From positions 62,001 to 126,000 of the forward strand of contig JALRME010000057.1 in the NCBI GenBank assembly GCA_026120035.1: a stretch of 64,000 nt of DNA, given 5' to 3'. Under the pieces are notes generated by a model. The model was not told the DNA's origin, did not search any database, and worked only from the letters and a program-made list of their open reading frames with translations. The first letter of the stretch is position 1. Each line of letters starts with the position of its first letter. The stretch is from Coleophoma eucalyptorum. Lineage: Eukaryota; Ascomycota; Leotiomycetes; Helotiales; Dermateaceae. A program made the position numbers and the translations under genes. Positions 35,342-47,881 of this stretch are shown here, one piece after another.

Positions 35342-36883
35342 ATGATGACTGACAATAACGCGCTTCTCGGCGAAGAAAGTCGCCTGCTGGCGGAGGAGTC
35401 GTCGGTCAATGTCAGTTCTAGTCGGCGAACTCTGAAATCCACAGGATCACAGCAAGTGAGCTGGCGCGTTCTCCCTATCGCCTTTGTCGGAGGATTTGGA
35501 GTCGCCGGTACTCTTTCATCGCTACTATACGTTTTCCAGTCAATCGTCTGCCGAGACGTGCGGCGATGCACCCCCGTGGAGGCCGAGAAGTATCGCACGA
35601 CTATTGTGACTGCGGCCACAGTTACCTACTCTCTGAGTGTCGTAACGCTGGGTCCCATACAGCGTGTTGGTAGATGGAAGCGCCAAGCGGGCCTGACACT
35701 GTGGTTAGTGGCGAGGGCTTTCAGTCTTTTGCTCTTCATCTTGGCTTGTATGACTTCTCTTGGTTTTCATCGATCCCAACTTTTGAGGCTCCATAGCTGA
35801 CTTATATGCCCGCAAATAGTGGAATTTAAACGTCTTGAAATCGCATTCGCGGCACAGGTACTAGAGGGTGCATGTGTAGACACTCTACTCCACTTCAACC
35901 TCAACGCAGCCTATGCGGAGACAGCCCTTGACGCCGAAGTACCACGTCTCTTCGGGCTATCCTTGGCCTTTTACATGGCTGGTACAGCTGCAGGCCCTGC
36001 TATTAACAGCCTGTTGCCTGATCCACAGTATATCTTCTACCTAACTATAGTCTTATTCTTTGTCTCGTTGGTATACGTCCTTTCCCCTCTGGTTCCCTGG
36101 CCACCATGTCGTTTTCATGACGACCAACCCCAGTCTCAGGCGCAAGAGGAGGAGGGTTGTAACCGTCAACTTAGATCGGTTCTTGCTACTGTGATCGACC
36201 CCCTACGCTTCCTCTGCAAATCCCCCATTATACTACTTTACGGCCTCTGCCTTCTGTTCTCCACCTGCGGCCAAGCGTTCTTCTTTCCCTCCCTCCTTAT
36301 CTTCGCCTCGACCGTCTTTAGCCTTGATGCACGGCACATCGCAACCCTTGTCACCGCAAACGCCGTCGCCTCATCCCTCACACTCTTCTTCCTCTCTACG
36401 CTGCTACCAGCCCTGCTATGTCGTCTCCGCATTATCTCACCCCTAAAGCCAAGGGAGACTGGTCACCACTCCTACCGCCACCGCCTACGCTGGGACACTG
36501 CTGGCAGCCTCTTGTTAATGTTCATCTTTTCGTGCTCCTCGCTCGCCCTCCAGGCTGTGGGCTCTGTGCCGCAGCTCTTCGTTGGCGGGATTCTCTGCAG
36601 TCTAGGTAGTGTAGCACCAGCTTTCGTGAAATCAAGTCTCACAACACGACTGCCCAAGGATTTACAGGCTTCCGCGCTCGCAGCCATGGCGTTTTGCGAG
36701 ACAGTGGGAAGTTTATTCAGTCCAATCATTGTTGGGGGCACGTGGACGAGGATCTTAGTTGGGAGTGGGAATGCACCGGGCTTTGCTGTAGTCGCGGGAA
36801 CCCTGCTATTTGCGGCGACTACCGTGTTTGGGGTTGCAAATTATGTGTTGTTAGATGCAAAATTTCTAGAGAGTTGGAGATAA
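35342..36883 (+). CDS. MFS transporter, unclassified
   Basis: Multi-pass membrane protein of 489 residues. Exons 35342-35747 and 35820-36883 (phase 1). A second ATG directly follows the first. After a polar N-tail with an LLGEESRLLAEE acidic-dileucine-like segment there are about 12 hydrophobic helices, with a central cytoplasmic loop (DDQPQSQAQEEEGC) and a second loop around the PLKPRETGHHSYRHR segment. Helix order and the mid-loop split fit the major facilitator superfamily. No family motif allows a substrate to be named. The coding part is visibly richer in G+C than its flanks. Confidence 0.75.
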
Positions 36884-37333
36884 ATGCCAAGGATGTTAGA
36901 AAGTAGTGTTATAACACACCTGTAATACTAGTGGTATAGGAGAGTGGTTACATTTAGAATATATGACTATATATTGCAGGCTAGGACTGATTAAAGACTT
37001 AGAACCAAGTTGATAATAGCTTTTAGCTGAGCTATCATGCTCGTAACGTACTTTATAAGCAAGTGTCTCATAAGCAAAGTATCCCAGTGTTACACTCATG
37101 GACAATTATTATCATACCCGCAGACTGCACCTAAACCTGTGCCTAGCATAGCGGCTGTTTTATCATAGGAAAGATAGCACAATCCGACACTTATGTAGTA
37201 CGATCTACAGTTGCATGTGCTTTATAGTTTGTCTTAACACGTTGCCAAGTTAACCGCACTGATTGTGATAACGTAGAGCGAGTTTATACGCTACAAAATT
37301 TGAGATGCTAGTACAGAAGGTTGCACTGCCGCG
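36884..37333. other. Intergenic spacer
   Basis: AT-rich; nothing recognised. Confidence 0.5.
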
Positions 37334-38690
37334 CTAGAATGAATTTCCCGGGTCGAGGGCACGTGTGCTTGCAGATGGTACGAGAGGAGTGTTTCTAATT
37401 ATGCCACAAGTTGGAACTACAAAATTGATATTGTAGGCCCAGGTACTGCTCATTGAACTTGTTGTAACGGTAAGAGATACAGTTGCAAAGTTCACAGTGC
37501 AGTCTATGTTGATAATGAACATGAATGAAACACAGTTCGCTTAAGTCGGGCACCTTGTTCTACAGCTAACCAAGTTCCCTAATGCTGAATTGATAATAGT
37601 AGCTGTAATCTGGTAGGCATAGCTGCTTGTGGAGTTGTTAAGGTACGGAGTACCAGTCACACCACATGTGTAAGTAGTAGGAACTAGTGGGTTGAGATCA
37701 GTGACTTGGCAGTTCAGGTCAAAGTAGGTTCCGGTTGATGGTCCAGTTCCAGTGATCCCTAGGGCGGCGGTGACTTTCATGCAACTATAGCCTAGACTTG
37801 GGTATATAGCGATAGACTTAGTCTGGGTGAATGTCTGGCAATAGACAAGACATGACTGCTGATTTCCCATATTTATATTCTATTTCGTGTATAGTATATT
37901 ATTGCTATCGACCGAAGCCTAGATGGCACAGAAAGACGTTTTGCAGCTAAGTCTGTAAAAGTACACTCCGCTTGTGACGGTTGAGTCTATGGTAGAGTCG
38001 ATTGGGATGCTGTAGAGGTTGCACTCCCCGTTGCCTACTGAATACACCAAGTAGTTTGGTGTGGCTGCACAATTAGCGGCACAGAGAGAGTCACTAATAT
38101 ATACAGGGCTGGAACTTGGCTTGACGTCTCATCCTGTAGACCACAAATGATACTTGGAGCCACACTACAATTCACATTGTAGAAATAACGGCCGCTCTGC
38201 GCGCTGCTGTCTAGGGACTAAAAGACATTCGACTTATAGATCGGACATTGACCATTCCCAATAGTATAGGCTTAACAAGAAATTGTAGCTACGCACAAAA
38301 ATGCACAACTTGACTGTGAAACATAGCTTTCTGACCCATCTTCACCTAGTGTTGTGACGCCCTGCACTGTGCATGTCGGTAGGAGAGATTGCAACGCTGA
38401 AGGGGAGGATGGAGGCGCCGATGATGAACTTAGTGAAATAGAAATCAGAGTTGATATTTCCGAAAGTGTAGAAAACGACGAAATTTTGGCAGAGTAAGGC
38501 TTAGCGGCATACTAGTATTTGAAGATGCTTCGCTTAGGGCAGAGGTTTCCGAGGTAGAACCAGTAGTAGAACCTGAAAGACTCCTTTCTTGAGTTTCCGA
38601 AGTTGTTGAAGGACTGACTGAAGTGCTCTCTGAGGGTTCTGAAGAAGTCGTTGAGATGTCGGCAGAAGTAAGGGTTAGCGGTGTTCACAA
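37334..38690 (-). pseudogene. Decayed Ser/Thr-rich surface protein with cysteine repeats
   Basis: Reading the minus strand gives a Ser/Thr-rich stretch (about 38690-38400), then three related segments in which a Cys-x3-Cys start is followed about 40 residues later by an aromatic G-x-YF/YFY-x3-C end (for example SGVYFYRLSC, STGTYFDLNC, SGRYFYNVNC). The frame is interrupted by at least two in-frame stops in the first repeat (TAA near 38271, TAG near 38223), one or more frameshifts, and further stops between the 37541-37870 and 37334-37522 pieces. The layout resembles fungal wall proteins with PAN/apple-like or similar cysteine repeats on a mucin-like stalk. No intact start or signal peptide found. 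I do not recognise the exact family. Confidence 0.6.
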
Positions 38691-39014
38691 TTGCAATCTG
38701 TACTATGAGGTTTGTTTGAGGAAACCTAGTTAATATTTTTCCTCCTACTAGTTTGTGATATATTATCAGCGAAATGCGCCACCCACATATTTCACATTAT
38801 TGTTAATGTCAGCTACTTATTCTGCTCTATACGGCTGAATATATAACAGTAGTACTAGTGGTCTGTAGTGTGTCCTTGAAACCCTCTCTTTAAGAAAGGA
38901 CGTGCCACCTCCCATATCTTATCATCTGGTGCAGGAGTTTCGCTAAGGGAGGTGAATTGCATAATCTGTATATTTACTACACACCACCTCTTTGTAGCAG
39001 TAGTACCTAAATGT
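38691..39014. other. Intergenic spacer
   Basis: Nothing recognised. Confidence 0.5.
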
Positions 39015-40414
39015 TTACAGTATTATTCCAGCTTTTCTGAATTTCGCAAAGGCTTCTAGCCAGGCCTGGACATGATCGCCATCTGCTTTAAAGCCAGTCT
39101 CAATTAGTCTCTTCATGCTCATCTGCCTGTCGAAAGTCAACCAATAACCAACACTGTGTCCAGCTGCCGGCTACCAGCGCCTACACCTTTACTAGCAGCA
39201 TCACCGCGCCCCCACTGAGCAAAGACGTTTTTGTAGTTGGCTATGTAATCTCCAGGTGGCAAGGATAGTGTGGTTTTAGGGAGTTCGCCAACCTTCAAAG
39301 TGTTTTTCTGAGTTTCCGAGTTTTCGATAGGCCCAACACCCACCAAACCGAGCCACTTCGCCAAACCTTTCCAGAGCTCGCCGTACGTGCATGGCTTCTC
39401 ATTATCTGCAATATTAAATAACCGTCCATCGCCACAGGTCTGGGGATGCGTCGAGACATAGATCATAAAGCGCGCAATTGTTCTGGCGGAGACTGGGGAG
39501 AATAGTGAATCGGCGCCAGCCGCATTACCAGGGAAAGGCACTTCAACTACGGCCGACTTAGCTTCTTGTGCGTATGGTCCGATGCCGTGGTTATAGGCAT
39601 ACAGAGACAAGTATTGAGCCCAATATAGCGACAAGCTAAATTGGGAACTGTTGGGTGTAAAGCCAATCTTGATTGAGTTCAGTAATAAGATATGCTAAGG
39701 TTTTGTAAATAAATACTCACGATCGCGTCGGGACAGACTTCACACCATGTCCATTTCATTCCTTCACTCGCTGCGCTCAGAAGCTTGCGATACTCCGCGT
39801 AGACAACAGTCTTGGCGTAGTCGGGCGGAAGATTGTTTACCATATCCTCAGTCAAAGGAGAGGTGAAGGTGCCTCCGGAGACGTAAATACCGTATCCCTG
39901 TATATTTAGCATAGTTACAGAAAGTTGCTATGTTGCACTTACCTGTGTCCCACCAGGAAATGCCACAAATTGCAGGTTAGGACTCAGCGAGTTGTGAACA
40001 TCAATAACATTCTGAAACATTTGACGATGAGTTGCGACCCTCTCGATTTCGTCGGTAGCTGCAGTAGCAAATTTTATTGTAAGCCGGTGTACTCAGGTGG
40101 TAGAAAAATAGTATACTTAAGAAATAAATGTGAGTGACACTTTCAATGTCAAACCTCGCCTGCTTCAGAGAATTTGCTAGCGTAGTCCCGTCACCAGAAC
40201 GAAGGTCAATACCTGAGACCAGATGCAGATCTGGCCGAATCGAGTCCAGCTCTGGCCAATATGAGTCTGAGAGTTCAATAGGGCGGTTTGTAAGAGCTGT
40301 GATCTTGGAGAAAGATTCAGATCCAGTGTAAAGACTTAAGAATTGATCCACAACAGCCCATCCAATTAGGCCGGATGCACCGTATACGATAGCATGGTTC
40401 GGTTCGTTGTCCAT
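39015..40414 (-). pseudogene. PRISE/SirQ-like NAD(P)-dependent reductase, frameshifted near the 3' end
   Basis: Member of the atypical SDR group of progesterone 5-beta-reductase/SirQ-like epimerases. Exons on the minus strand: 40117-40414, 39943-40058, 39721-39897 and 39137-39667. The nucleotide-binding motif YGASGLIGWAV lies at the N-terminus. FPGGTQ-GYGIYVSGGTFTSPLTEDM crosses intron 2, and TVVYAEYRKLL gives the Tyr environment. The frame ends at a TGA at 39137-39139 just after SRQLDTV, but the missing family C-terminus (GYWLTFDRQMSMKRL then WLEAFAKFRKAGII) is readable in another frame down to a stop at 39015-39017. One small indel near 39140-39150 therefore truncates the last 40 or so residues. 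It could be a real mutation or an assembly error; the rest is intact. Confidence 0.8.
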
Positions 40415-41342
40415 TACTACTCTCACACGTCTATAGTAATATCGTCATTGTACAGTTATATTTCATCCACGGATCAAAATTCGAAAATTATTTTGACGGG
40501 CGATGTTGGCTTTTACAAACATAAGCTTTTGACGAGTAACGAATGTATATATATATATGATTCCCTCAAACGGCCTTATTATGAATATCTATGCTCCAAC
40601 AACACGTTAAGAATACACAGGGGATAGAGTATTACATTTTCAGAACAAAGTTTTAATGAAAAGTCATTGAACAAACTGCCATCTTCGGGCCCTTTACTAT
40701 TTCCATAGCACTTTAACATCCGCCATGAATTCTATATTGGAGACAGCGCAAGTAGCAGCACAGCCCATCACCTGAAATTACTATTCTCAGCCCTCGGTCC
40801 TAACCAAAAAAACAACCTGCAGCGCATTACTATATATGGAGGGCATAATTCCCACCTGCCGGTCCCTCTCGTCATTTTAATCCTGATTGATGCGAATTGC
40901 ACCTACCCAGAGTACTCTCATCTGTCTTTCACAACAAATCTCTTGCAGGGCAGTATAGAGGTTGTCGGCGACTGGAATTTATTGATCATTAGTGGATATT
41001 TAATAGGACTGGATTGGTGCGCCCCACGTATACGACAATACCTCGTAAGACCACCGTGAATTGTCCCAACGATCTCGAACAAGATCACATTTAATTAAAG
41101 GCGTTGACTTTCTAGGTCGGGCCACTAGAAGGCGGAAACTTGATACATCATCGAGAGAGAGTAGTAAAGTGGACTGGCTTGTCCTCTAGGGTTTTGACTT
41201 CGACTGCCACTGGGGGTTGTCGATTCAAACGTGGGCGGATCTGGAGATGATACTTAGCAGCGTGTGACATCGTCTAGAATGTTTCTAACTAGGTTAATTA
41301 GGCTTTTACCACACAGCAGAGAAGGTCTAAGTGTTCAACAAT
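40415..41342. other. Intergenic stretch
   Basis: No gene recognised; promoter of the reductase and 3' flank of the MFS gene. Confidence 0.55.
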
Positions 41343-42908
41343 CTATATTTTGAGTCTTAAGTCAAAGCCACCTTTTACAATACGGCAAATTATTGAAAAT
41401 ATAGAACCCAGACATAAGCAGGTTCCTGCAAATACAAATGCATAAACATATCCGCCATTTGCCTGTAGAATTAATGCGCCAGCAATTGGAGGACCGGATA
41501 GATTTGCGAATCCAACAATAGAGAATGCCATCCCCATTCGCATTCCTGACTTGCTAATGTCCGATGTCATTGACGACAAAGCAGCGGGAAAGATTCCTTG
41601 AACGGTTGCACCGAAGATACCTATTAATTGCAGTTAGCCAAATGCTATTATATGAGACAAATTTTTACCAACCATAGATGACGGCAAAACCATAAATGCC
41701 TGTATGGCTATGAACAGAGTTCCAAGAATATAGTAATATCATGCAAATAAATGATGCCGGAATAATGACATGCAGCGGGCCACACCAGCGATCAGCGATG
41801 AGACCTGGAAGAATTCGTCCAATAGCTCCAATACCATTCATTAACATAAGTAGATTTATTGATTCGGGATATGAATATCCTAGGATGTCGCGACTGTAGG
41901 CACCGATACTGTAAATTATAAAATATTAGAATTGTGCTTCAGATATAATCTTAAGGACTAAGTTCAACGTACTAGTAAAATGCGATGTACACCCCCCAGA
42001 AATTCTTTTATTCTGTTAGCAAATGCAAGTAGGGGATCACTGGATATAAAACTTACAAAAAAGGACCCGAGGACAAAGAAGCTGTATGGGCCCTCTCTAA
42101 ACGCACTCCACTCAACAAGTGGACCAGTCTTGCGTGGCTGGATTCTAGTCCTCACAAAGATGTTGGCTACAAGCAGGCTTATAAGTTGTACAAGAGCAAT
42201 GCATCTCATAGTCCATGCAAAACCGATTTGAGGGAGTAACTGGCGGACCATAAGGGGGAAGATAACTCCTCCTGTGGCCGAACCACTGATGGATAATCCA
42301 ATAGCGAGATTCCTTTTCTTCAAAAAAAACGTACAGAGGACTGCAACTATAGGACAGAAGAGGCAGCCCATGCCAAGACCAATGCAGACTCCCTGAGCCA
42401 AGAAGAGTTGTTCATATGTCGTAGAGAGTGAGGCCATGAGACTGCCAAAGACAACAAGACATGAGCCGGTCATAAATACATGTCGGAAGTATCCCGCGTC
42501 TGTCAAACGTCCAGTTAAGGTCCCTATGAAAAATAACAAGAAAACCTGCATTGATCCGATCCAGCTGATGTCTGATGGCGCTCGCGAAAGAGTTGACATA
42601 TAATAGGTCTGGAAGATTCCGAATGAGTTTATGGTTCCCCAGGTGTTGAGTACGACCAGATGTGCCGTTGCTACTTGAGTCCACGCCACGATACCTCCAT
42701 CAGGTGGAGGTCCATGGTCCTTTCCTGGCGCGACTGCTGTGTTTCTTGATAAGACGCGTGAAGCATTGTAACTGTTTGTATTGCCCCAAGTATCCGAATC
42801 ATACTTTTGTGCGTCTTCGTCGATTTTAGACTTTATTGAACATGCCTGAGACTCCTGTTTTTCTAAATCGGCATCAAGATCAATCTCGGGACTGGTAGAA
42901 GCTAACAT
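41343..42908 (-). CDS. Monocarboxylate-transporter-like MFS permease
   Basis: Twelve-helix membrane transporter of the fungal MCT group (MCH/RibJ-like). Exons on the minus strand: 42057-42908, 41973-42004, 41673-41908 and 41343-41620, giving 465 residues with phase kept; the 32-nt exon 2 is needed to join GSFF to NFWGVYIAFYY. Landmarks: PPDGGIVAWTQVATAHLVVLNTWG at the start of helix 1, the family-defining segment; QTYYMSTL; FIGTLTGRLTDAG; MGCLFCPIVAVLCTFFLKKRNLAIGL; and NGIGAIGRILPGLIADRW. The N-terminal cytoplasmic tail is about 75 residues. Substrate (monocarboxylate, riboflavin or other) not determinable. Confidence 0.88.
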
Positions 42909-44690
42909 GCTTAACTCGAGATTATGGAGATAGGCGATAGGTGTTATTGATAATTTACTTATGTAGTCGTCTCTTCAAAAAAATTACTTTAAGTGGCAAA
43001 GAAGCAAAGACACAATAAACATACCACAGTATTAGAACGCATAGACTTGGTCTTATAATAAGGATGAGCATAGCGGCAAATTGTGGGTTACTCTGGCCGG
43101 TTAAGCCGCCACCTCGAATGAGCTCCGACGGGGAATAAAACGAATCAGAATTTGAACAGTCATCAAGTGCAAATATGCATAGTCGAAACGTTTAATCGTA
43201 AATCATAAGGAAGAGCAGCAGAGAGATCGATTGGTTGAATATGAATGAGCCTGGTAAATTATTCAGATTTCGTATTCCATCTAACTAAGAGTACACTCTC
43301 TAACTATTTGCCGATTTATTTTTGAAGGTTATAGTTTATTACCAAGTTATCATACGCTCATAAGTGTACTAAGTGTTAATAGAGTCAGGTAAGTCTCTAC
43401 TGTTCTTAACGAGAACCGATCGCTAACTCGCCTTGGCAAACTACCAACGGCGGCTATTCACGGCTCTTCTCCCCGACGGACGGTTACTTTTTAGATTGAT
43501 ACTTTTCCGACGGGAATGAACAACCATCTTGTATTTTGCCTGACTGAGTATATTGTTTCCCTAAGGCGACGGGGTATCTCTAAGTTCGCGGCGACAAGAG
43601 TGTCCCAACCAAGTGTTGTCCGAGATTTTCCCCACGTATTTTGGCAGCTTTGTTGGCCATTTTGGGCTTTACAAACCATTAATAGCTCCTACTTTCCCGA
43701 AGCCATACGAGGAGACTATTACTAGGAAAATTCCATCAGTGAATCACTTGTTTAGGATCCAGTGTTATTTCATAGGCGATATATGAGAACACCTCTTGCG
43801 TCTTTACTTCCCAATTATTCTCTTAAGGCCTGTATTACTACCACTGTTTATTGCACTAGATCTAATCTAGCCAACTTTTAGATGCCCTAGATAGATGACG
43901 GTTGTACCTTAAAGTGTTGGTTTAATAATTGAGCCAAACGGTAAGAAAAAACAAAAGATATAGTGATTTTCTTTCTCTATGGTACGGCTCCAATATTCGT
44001 CAATGCCAGATTATAGGATAACAGCAATAGAGGAGGGCAAAGTGAGGACAAGACGGAGAAAATAAAATGCAAAAAAAGGGAATGCGAACAGGCTCAATAG
44101 ATTCGATTGGTTAGGTTATCAATTTTACGGTTAATTCCTACTTTTCACCCTGGAAGTACCTTCCTGTCTTTAGATCATACTCGATACTCGATAGAGGAAG
44201 CTAAGGATTCGAAATTATAACAAAAAGCTGGATATTTAGATTATACTTGACAGAAGAGGTCTAGTTGTCACATATTACAATTCGCTGCTTCCCCAACGTC
44301 GACGCTATTATACATAGAATACGGCACTGTGTCTGAGTCCATACGTCTTATCTTTATTACTACTATGTCCGAATTCTCAACCGAGTCTCAGAAAATTTAG
44401 GCGAAGGGTAGACTTCTATACGTCGCAGAAACTGGCTAGGTCTTCCCTATATATTTGAGCATTCTTATCTCGAACGATAAGCATGAATAGGAGTTAGATA
44501 TTTAGCTGCATTATTAAGCGCTAGAGAGTAAAGTTTGATCTAGCAAAGCTAATATAAAAATTGTTTTTTAGTCATGTATACATAGAAATGCCTTTGGTTA
44601 TAGCTATAAGCGAGGAGATCTTTTTTGTAGAGCTCTTGAGTTTCTTCTCCAAACCCTAAGCCCCGACTTGAGCGTCTATAGCTCTTGGAT
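42909..44690. other. Long intergenic stretch
   Basis: About 1.8 kb, AT-rich. Open frames at 43491-43725 on both strands are short mirror frames with no domain. Nothing else recognised. Confidence 0.55.
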
Positions 44691-47285
44691 TTAGTTCCAA
44701 ATCTCACAGCTTAAACCAAAATCTTCCGAGGAGTCTACTAGAAGCCATTTTGTTTTGTAGTATCCCTCGGAACCCATTTCGACTTCTAACCCTTCTTTCC
44801 CCTTTTCTTTCCTTGTAACAGACACTCGTATCTTCGCCTTCTCTGGAACTATGTTTTGGATATGTGTCTCTAGTCTCCAAATCTCCGAATCTGTGCATCC
44901 AGCTGCAATAGCAAGGAATGGAGTTATCAGTTTTGTGACTTGAATGATAAAAGCTTTGACTGACGATGCCCCGACTGCAAATCGTCTAGCACAGACAGTC
45001 ATCTCAGCAAATACATGGTCCATAATCCTATCGGCAATTCCACATAGTAGGACGCTAACATCATATCTATGATCAGGATATCGATAATGAATGATTGGTA
45101 ATATTTCAGCTGCAACTTTCCATGCCTGAAACCTGTCCCTTCGTTCATCGAGATTCTGTGGACACTTGCGATACAAGAGAACTCTCCTTAGGCCATTAAT
45201 GGGGGAATAGGCATCTTTAAGCCTCCCTGCAGGCCGTCTACGGACTAGCTCTGCCACAGCATAAGGTTGCAATCCTTCAACAGCTTTCAAAATGTGCGCA
45301 TCCCAGTCTATATGGCAACCACAGTTCATGGGACCGCCATCACTTTGAGTAATGAGGTAACTGTTGTGCACTCCAGTTTCATGATCATGACGTGGAGCCA
45401 CATATCCAACTACATCGCTAATGAAATCAGCTGATTGAGCGGGAGGCCAAGTTTTAGATGCCTTGATGGCAAGATCTAGATAGTGACGTCGGGGATGTCG
45501 ACCCATGTGAAGATGGCCCCATGTTCCACGTACGAGATATTCGAGAGCAATGCGCGCCGCTACAGGTGACCAGGTAAGAAGATGTTCAATGATAGGTGTG
45601 TCTCGGATGAGAGAATTCTTGTTCGCTCCTGAAAAATGAAGAAGGGTCGCTAGCCTAGAACATTTAGTAAGTCATACCTAAAGAAAGTAGCAGTGGGTAG
45701 TCATACTCGTATTCCTCGTTTTCAAGTGCCGTAAAGAAAGACGTGTTATCCTCGCCATCACGCTTGTCTAGAATAGGGTCATCTGTGCCACCAAGAAGCT
45801 CTATATAATATTGAAGCTCGATAGCACATTGCTCTCTCATGCTTTTCTGTGTAGATGACAAATTCCGAAGAAAATTTGGCTTGAGATCATCAACGAGAAG
45901 CCGACCGATGGTTGCTGCTGAGTTTCCAGCTCTAGCACACAGATGAAGAGCCGTTTTCCCTCTGTAAGCTTGATGCGGATCTAAAAGCATTGATGGAGGC
46001 TCTTGATACTTCTTCCCAGGTATGACATAAAATTGTGGTTGGAGAGAATCTGCCCCAGCAGAGAGAAAATATGCCACCATAGCTGGTTTCTCAGAAATTA
46101 CTGCACTCTGCAAGCCAATAGTAGCCATCGACCTGGTGAACAATGGACTCTCATCCGGTGCGTCTGAGACCAGCTTCATGAAGTATTTGACAGTATTCAT
46201 GTCACCCCTTTGTACCGCTTCTTGTAACGGTATCCTGCCATTGACTGTAACGGAGCAAAACATGCGGTACCTGGTAGATTCAGTAACTGGTGAGCGATGA
46301 AAGAGTGATCTTCGTTTGTTCTTGAAGTTCCAGAGTAGGTCAAGTGTCTTAATGCGTGCATTTTCATGGTTTCGCCCATGGATCTTGGCAGCATATTCGA
46401 CTGGGCAATTTATAGCTTCGGCAAGCAGGCTTTTTCCACAGTCACAAATTTTCCAAATCGTAGAATTGGTCTTGTTCAAGATCAATCTCAAAATGGGAGC
46501 CAAGAGTCTACGTGTTGCAAAGAACAGCGCATTTTCATCGCCCGATCGGATTGGGATCAAAGGATCTGCACCAATATCTAACAGGGCTGAGACTGCTGCT
46601 TCGTTTTTCGAAGCTACTGCCCTAATCAAGGGAGGTCCTTTAAAGAACCAGTAGTCTGACTCGATTTTGGATGTTCCGTTGTTCACCGCGATAGCGTCTG
46701 GATTGGCTCCACGCTTCCGGAGAAGTCTCGCAAGAGTGAGTGCTTGATTAGCTGGAAATACATGGATTCAGTGAAGCGGGGTAACTCCTAGATTCGTCGA
46801 GATTGTCGGATTTGCTTTCATAGAAACCAGAAGCCAACGTGCAATCTCAAATTTACCTCCTCGGCAGGCTCGAAGAAGAGCTGTTTCTCCATGGGTATCC
46901 TGGACGTTGATGTCGAGTTTGTAGCGAGAAGAAATAAGCTGAGCAGTCGATAACTGACCCCAAGTTGCTGCGATAAGCAATATGGACTCCGGCGTTTGCT
47001 TTTTGTTTTCAACTAGCTTAAAAAGTGTTGCCTCATCCAGAATGGGGATGTTTGGGTTTGGTGACCCAGCAACGAGTTGAGATCCACGACACAATCGATT
47101 GACATACAAGTCCAGGAACTCTTTCTTACCTGGGACATCGTGATCCATCACCTCCCTCATAATGAACTCCATTCCTAGTCGTCGTGTTCTACCGGCGAGT
47201 AGAGGGAGAGCGTTCTACAGGGTGCTGAAAGAAATTCCAGATCCGACTTCGCGTATGCAGCCTCCACACTGCGGATGAAATCTAC
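44691..47285 (-). pseudogene. Ankyrin-repeat protein gene, broken
   Basis: A large minus-strand gene with canonical ankyrin repeats: DTHGETALLRACRGGKFEIARWLL, then LGVTPLH, LIRAVASKNEAAVSALLDIGADPL and GKTALHLCARAGNSAATIGRLL. One normal intron lies at 45629-45677 (phase 1), after which about 310 residues follow without a recognised domain. The frame is cut by a TGA at 46768-46770 exactly where the repeat consensus TPLHW needs Trp (TGG to TGA). Beyond it the frame continues intact for about 670 codons. Upstream, near 47210-47220, a second break (stop TAG or frameshift) separates a coding-like FIRSVEAAYAKSDLEFLSAP segment from the frame that follows. A start codon is not established. Confidence 0.75.
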
Positions 47286-47308
47286 TGATTTAGTTTAACA
47301 GAAAAGAG

Positions 47309-47646
47309 TACTATGACCCAGGTCATACCCGACATTTTGACTTCGGCCTGACAGACCCCAAGCTCAGTCAAATTGCTCATGAGATTAAGGTCTCAAAAGA
47401 TACTGATGGGCAATGCCGCATTCATGGCAACGGACTGACGCAGGCACAAACTATCCACATTGCACCGTGGAATGCTCTCGCATATTGAGTCGGTGGAATG
47501 ATTCAACGAACGGACCTTTCAAGATTATTAGCGGTGGAGTTGGATGTGATCATGTAGCTGTTCGTTTCAAGACTCAGCATGCAAGAGGTGGAGATTGGGG
47601 TGTTCAGGTATGGTATACAGATAGAGGGCTTTACCAATGCAGATGA
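47309..47646 (+). pseudogene. Possible MBF2-like small secreted-domain relic
   Basis: Two overlapping plus-strand frames look like parts of one protein. The first (to a TGA at 47486) reads HFDFGLTDPKLSQIAHEIKV. The second reads RWNDSTNGPFKIISGGVG followed by HVAVRFKTQ...GVQVWY and ends at 47646. From memory the pattern resembles the MBF2 domain of arthropod small secreted proteins (FG-x-DP opening, D-x-TNG then SGGxGxxxV-x-FKxQ-x-G core). A frameshift near 47480-47490, or an unrecognised intron, separates the parts. No signal peptide seen. Similarity not verified; it could instead be an unrelated fungal protein. Confidence 0.35.
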
Positions 47647-47881
47647 TTTGCGGTAACATACTACTGTACTACTGAACATTAGGATAGCGGTCATTAACGG
47701 CGGCTACAAAATTTCATCTTCTGAAGTATGTCTATGTATATAAGGACGCTAAGTGTCTAGTTTGTAAAACTTCGTTCCACTTCTAACCTTAGCATCTCTT
47801 ATTTATAGTGTAAATAAGTTTTTTCTATAACTTATACCAAAAATTCTAAGTGTAACGTATTTTCCATATGAACCGTGAACC

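Noticed and set aside
47333..47380. First exon for the ankyrin gene starting MSNLTELG with a GTATGA donor
   Set aside because: Overlaps the plus-strand frame that reads as a better coding segment, and its junction does not lead into an unbroken ankyrin frame.
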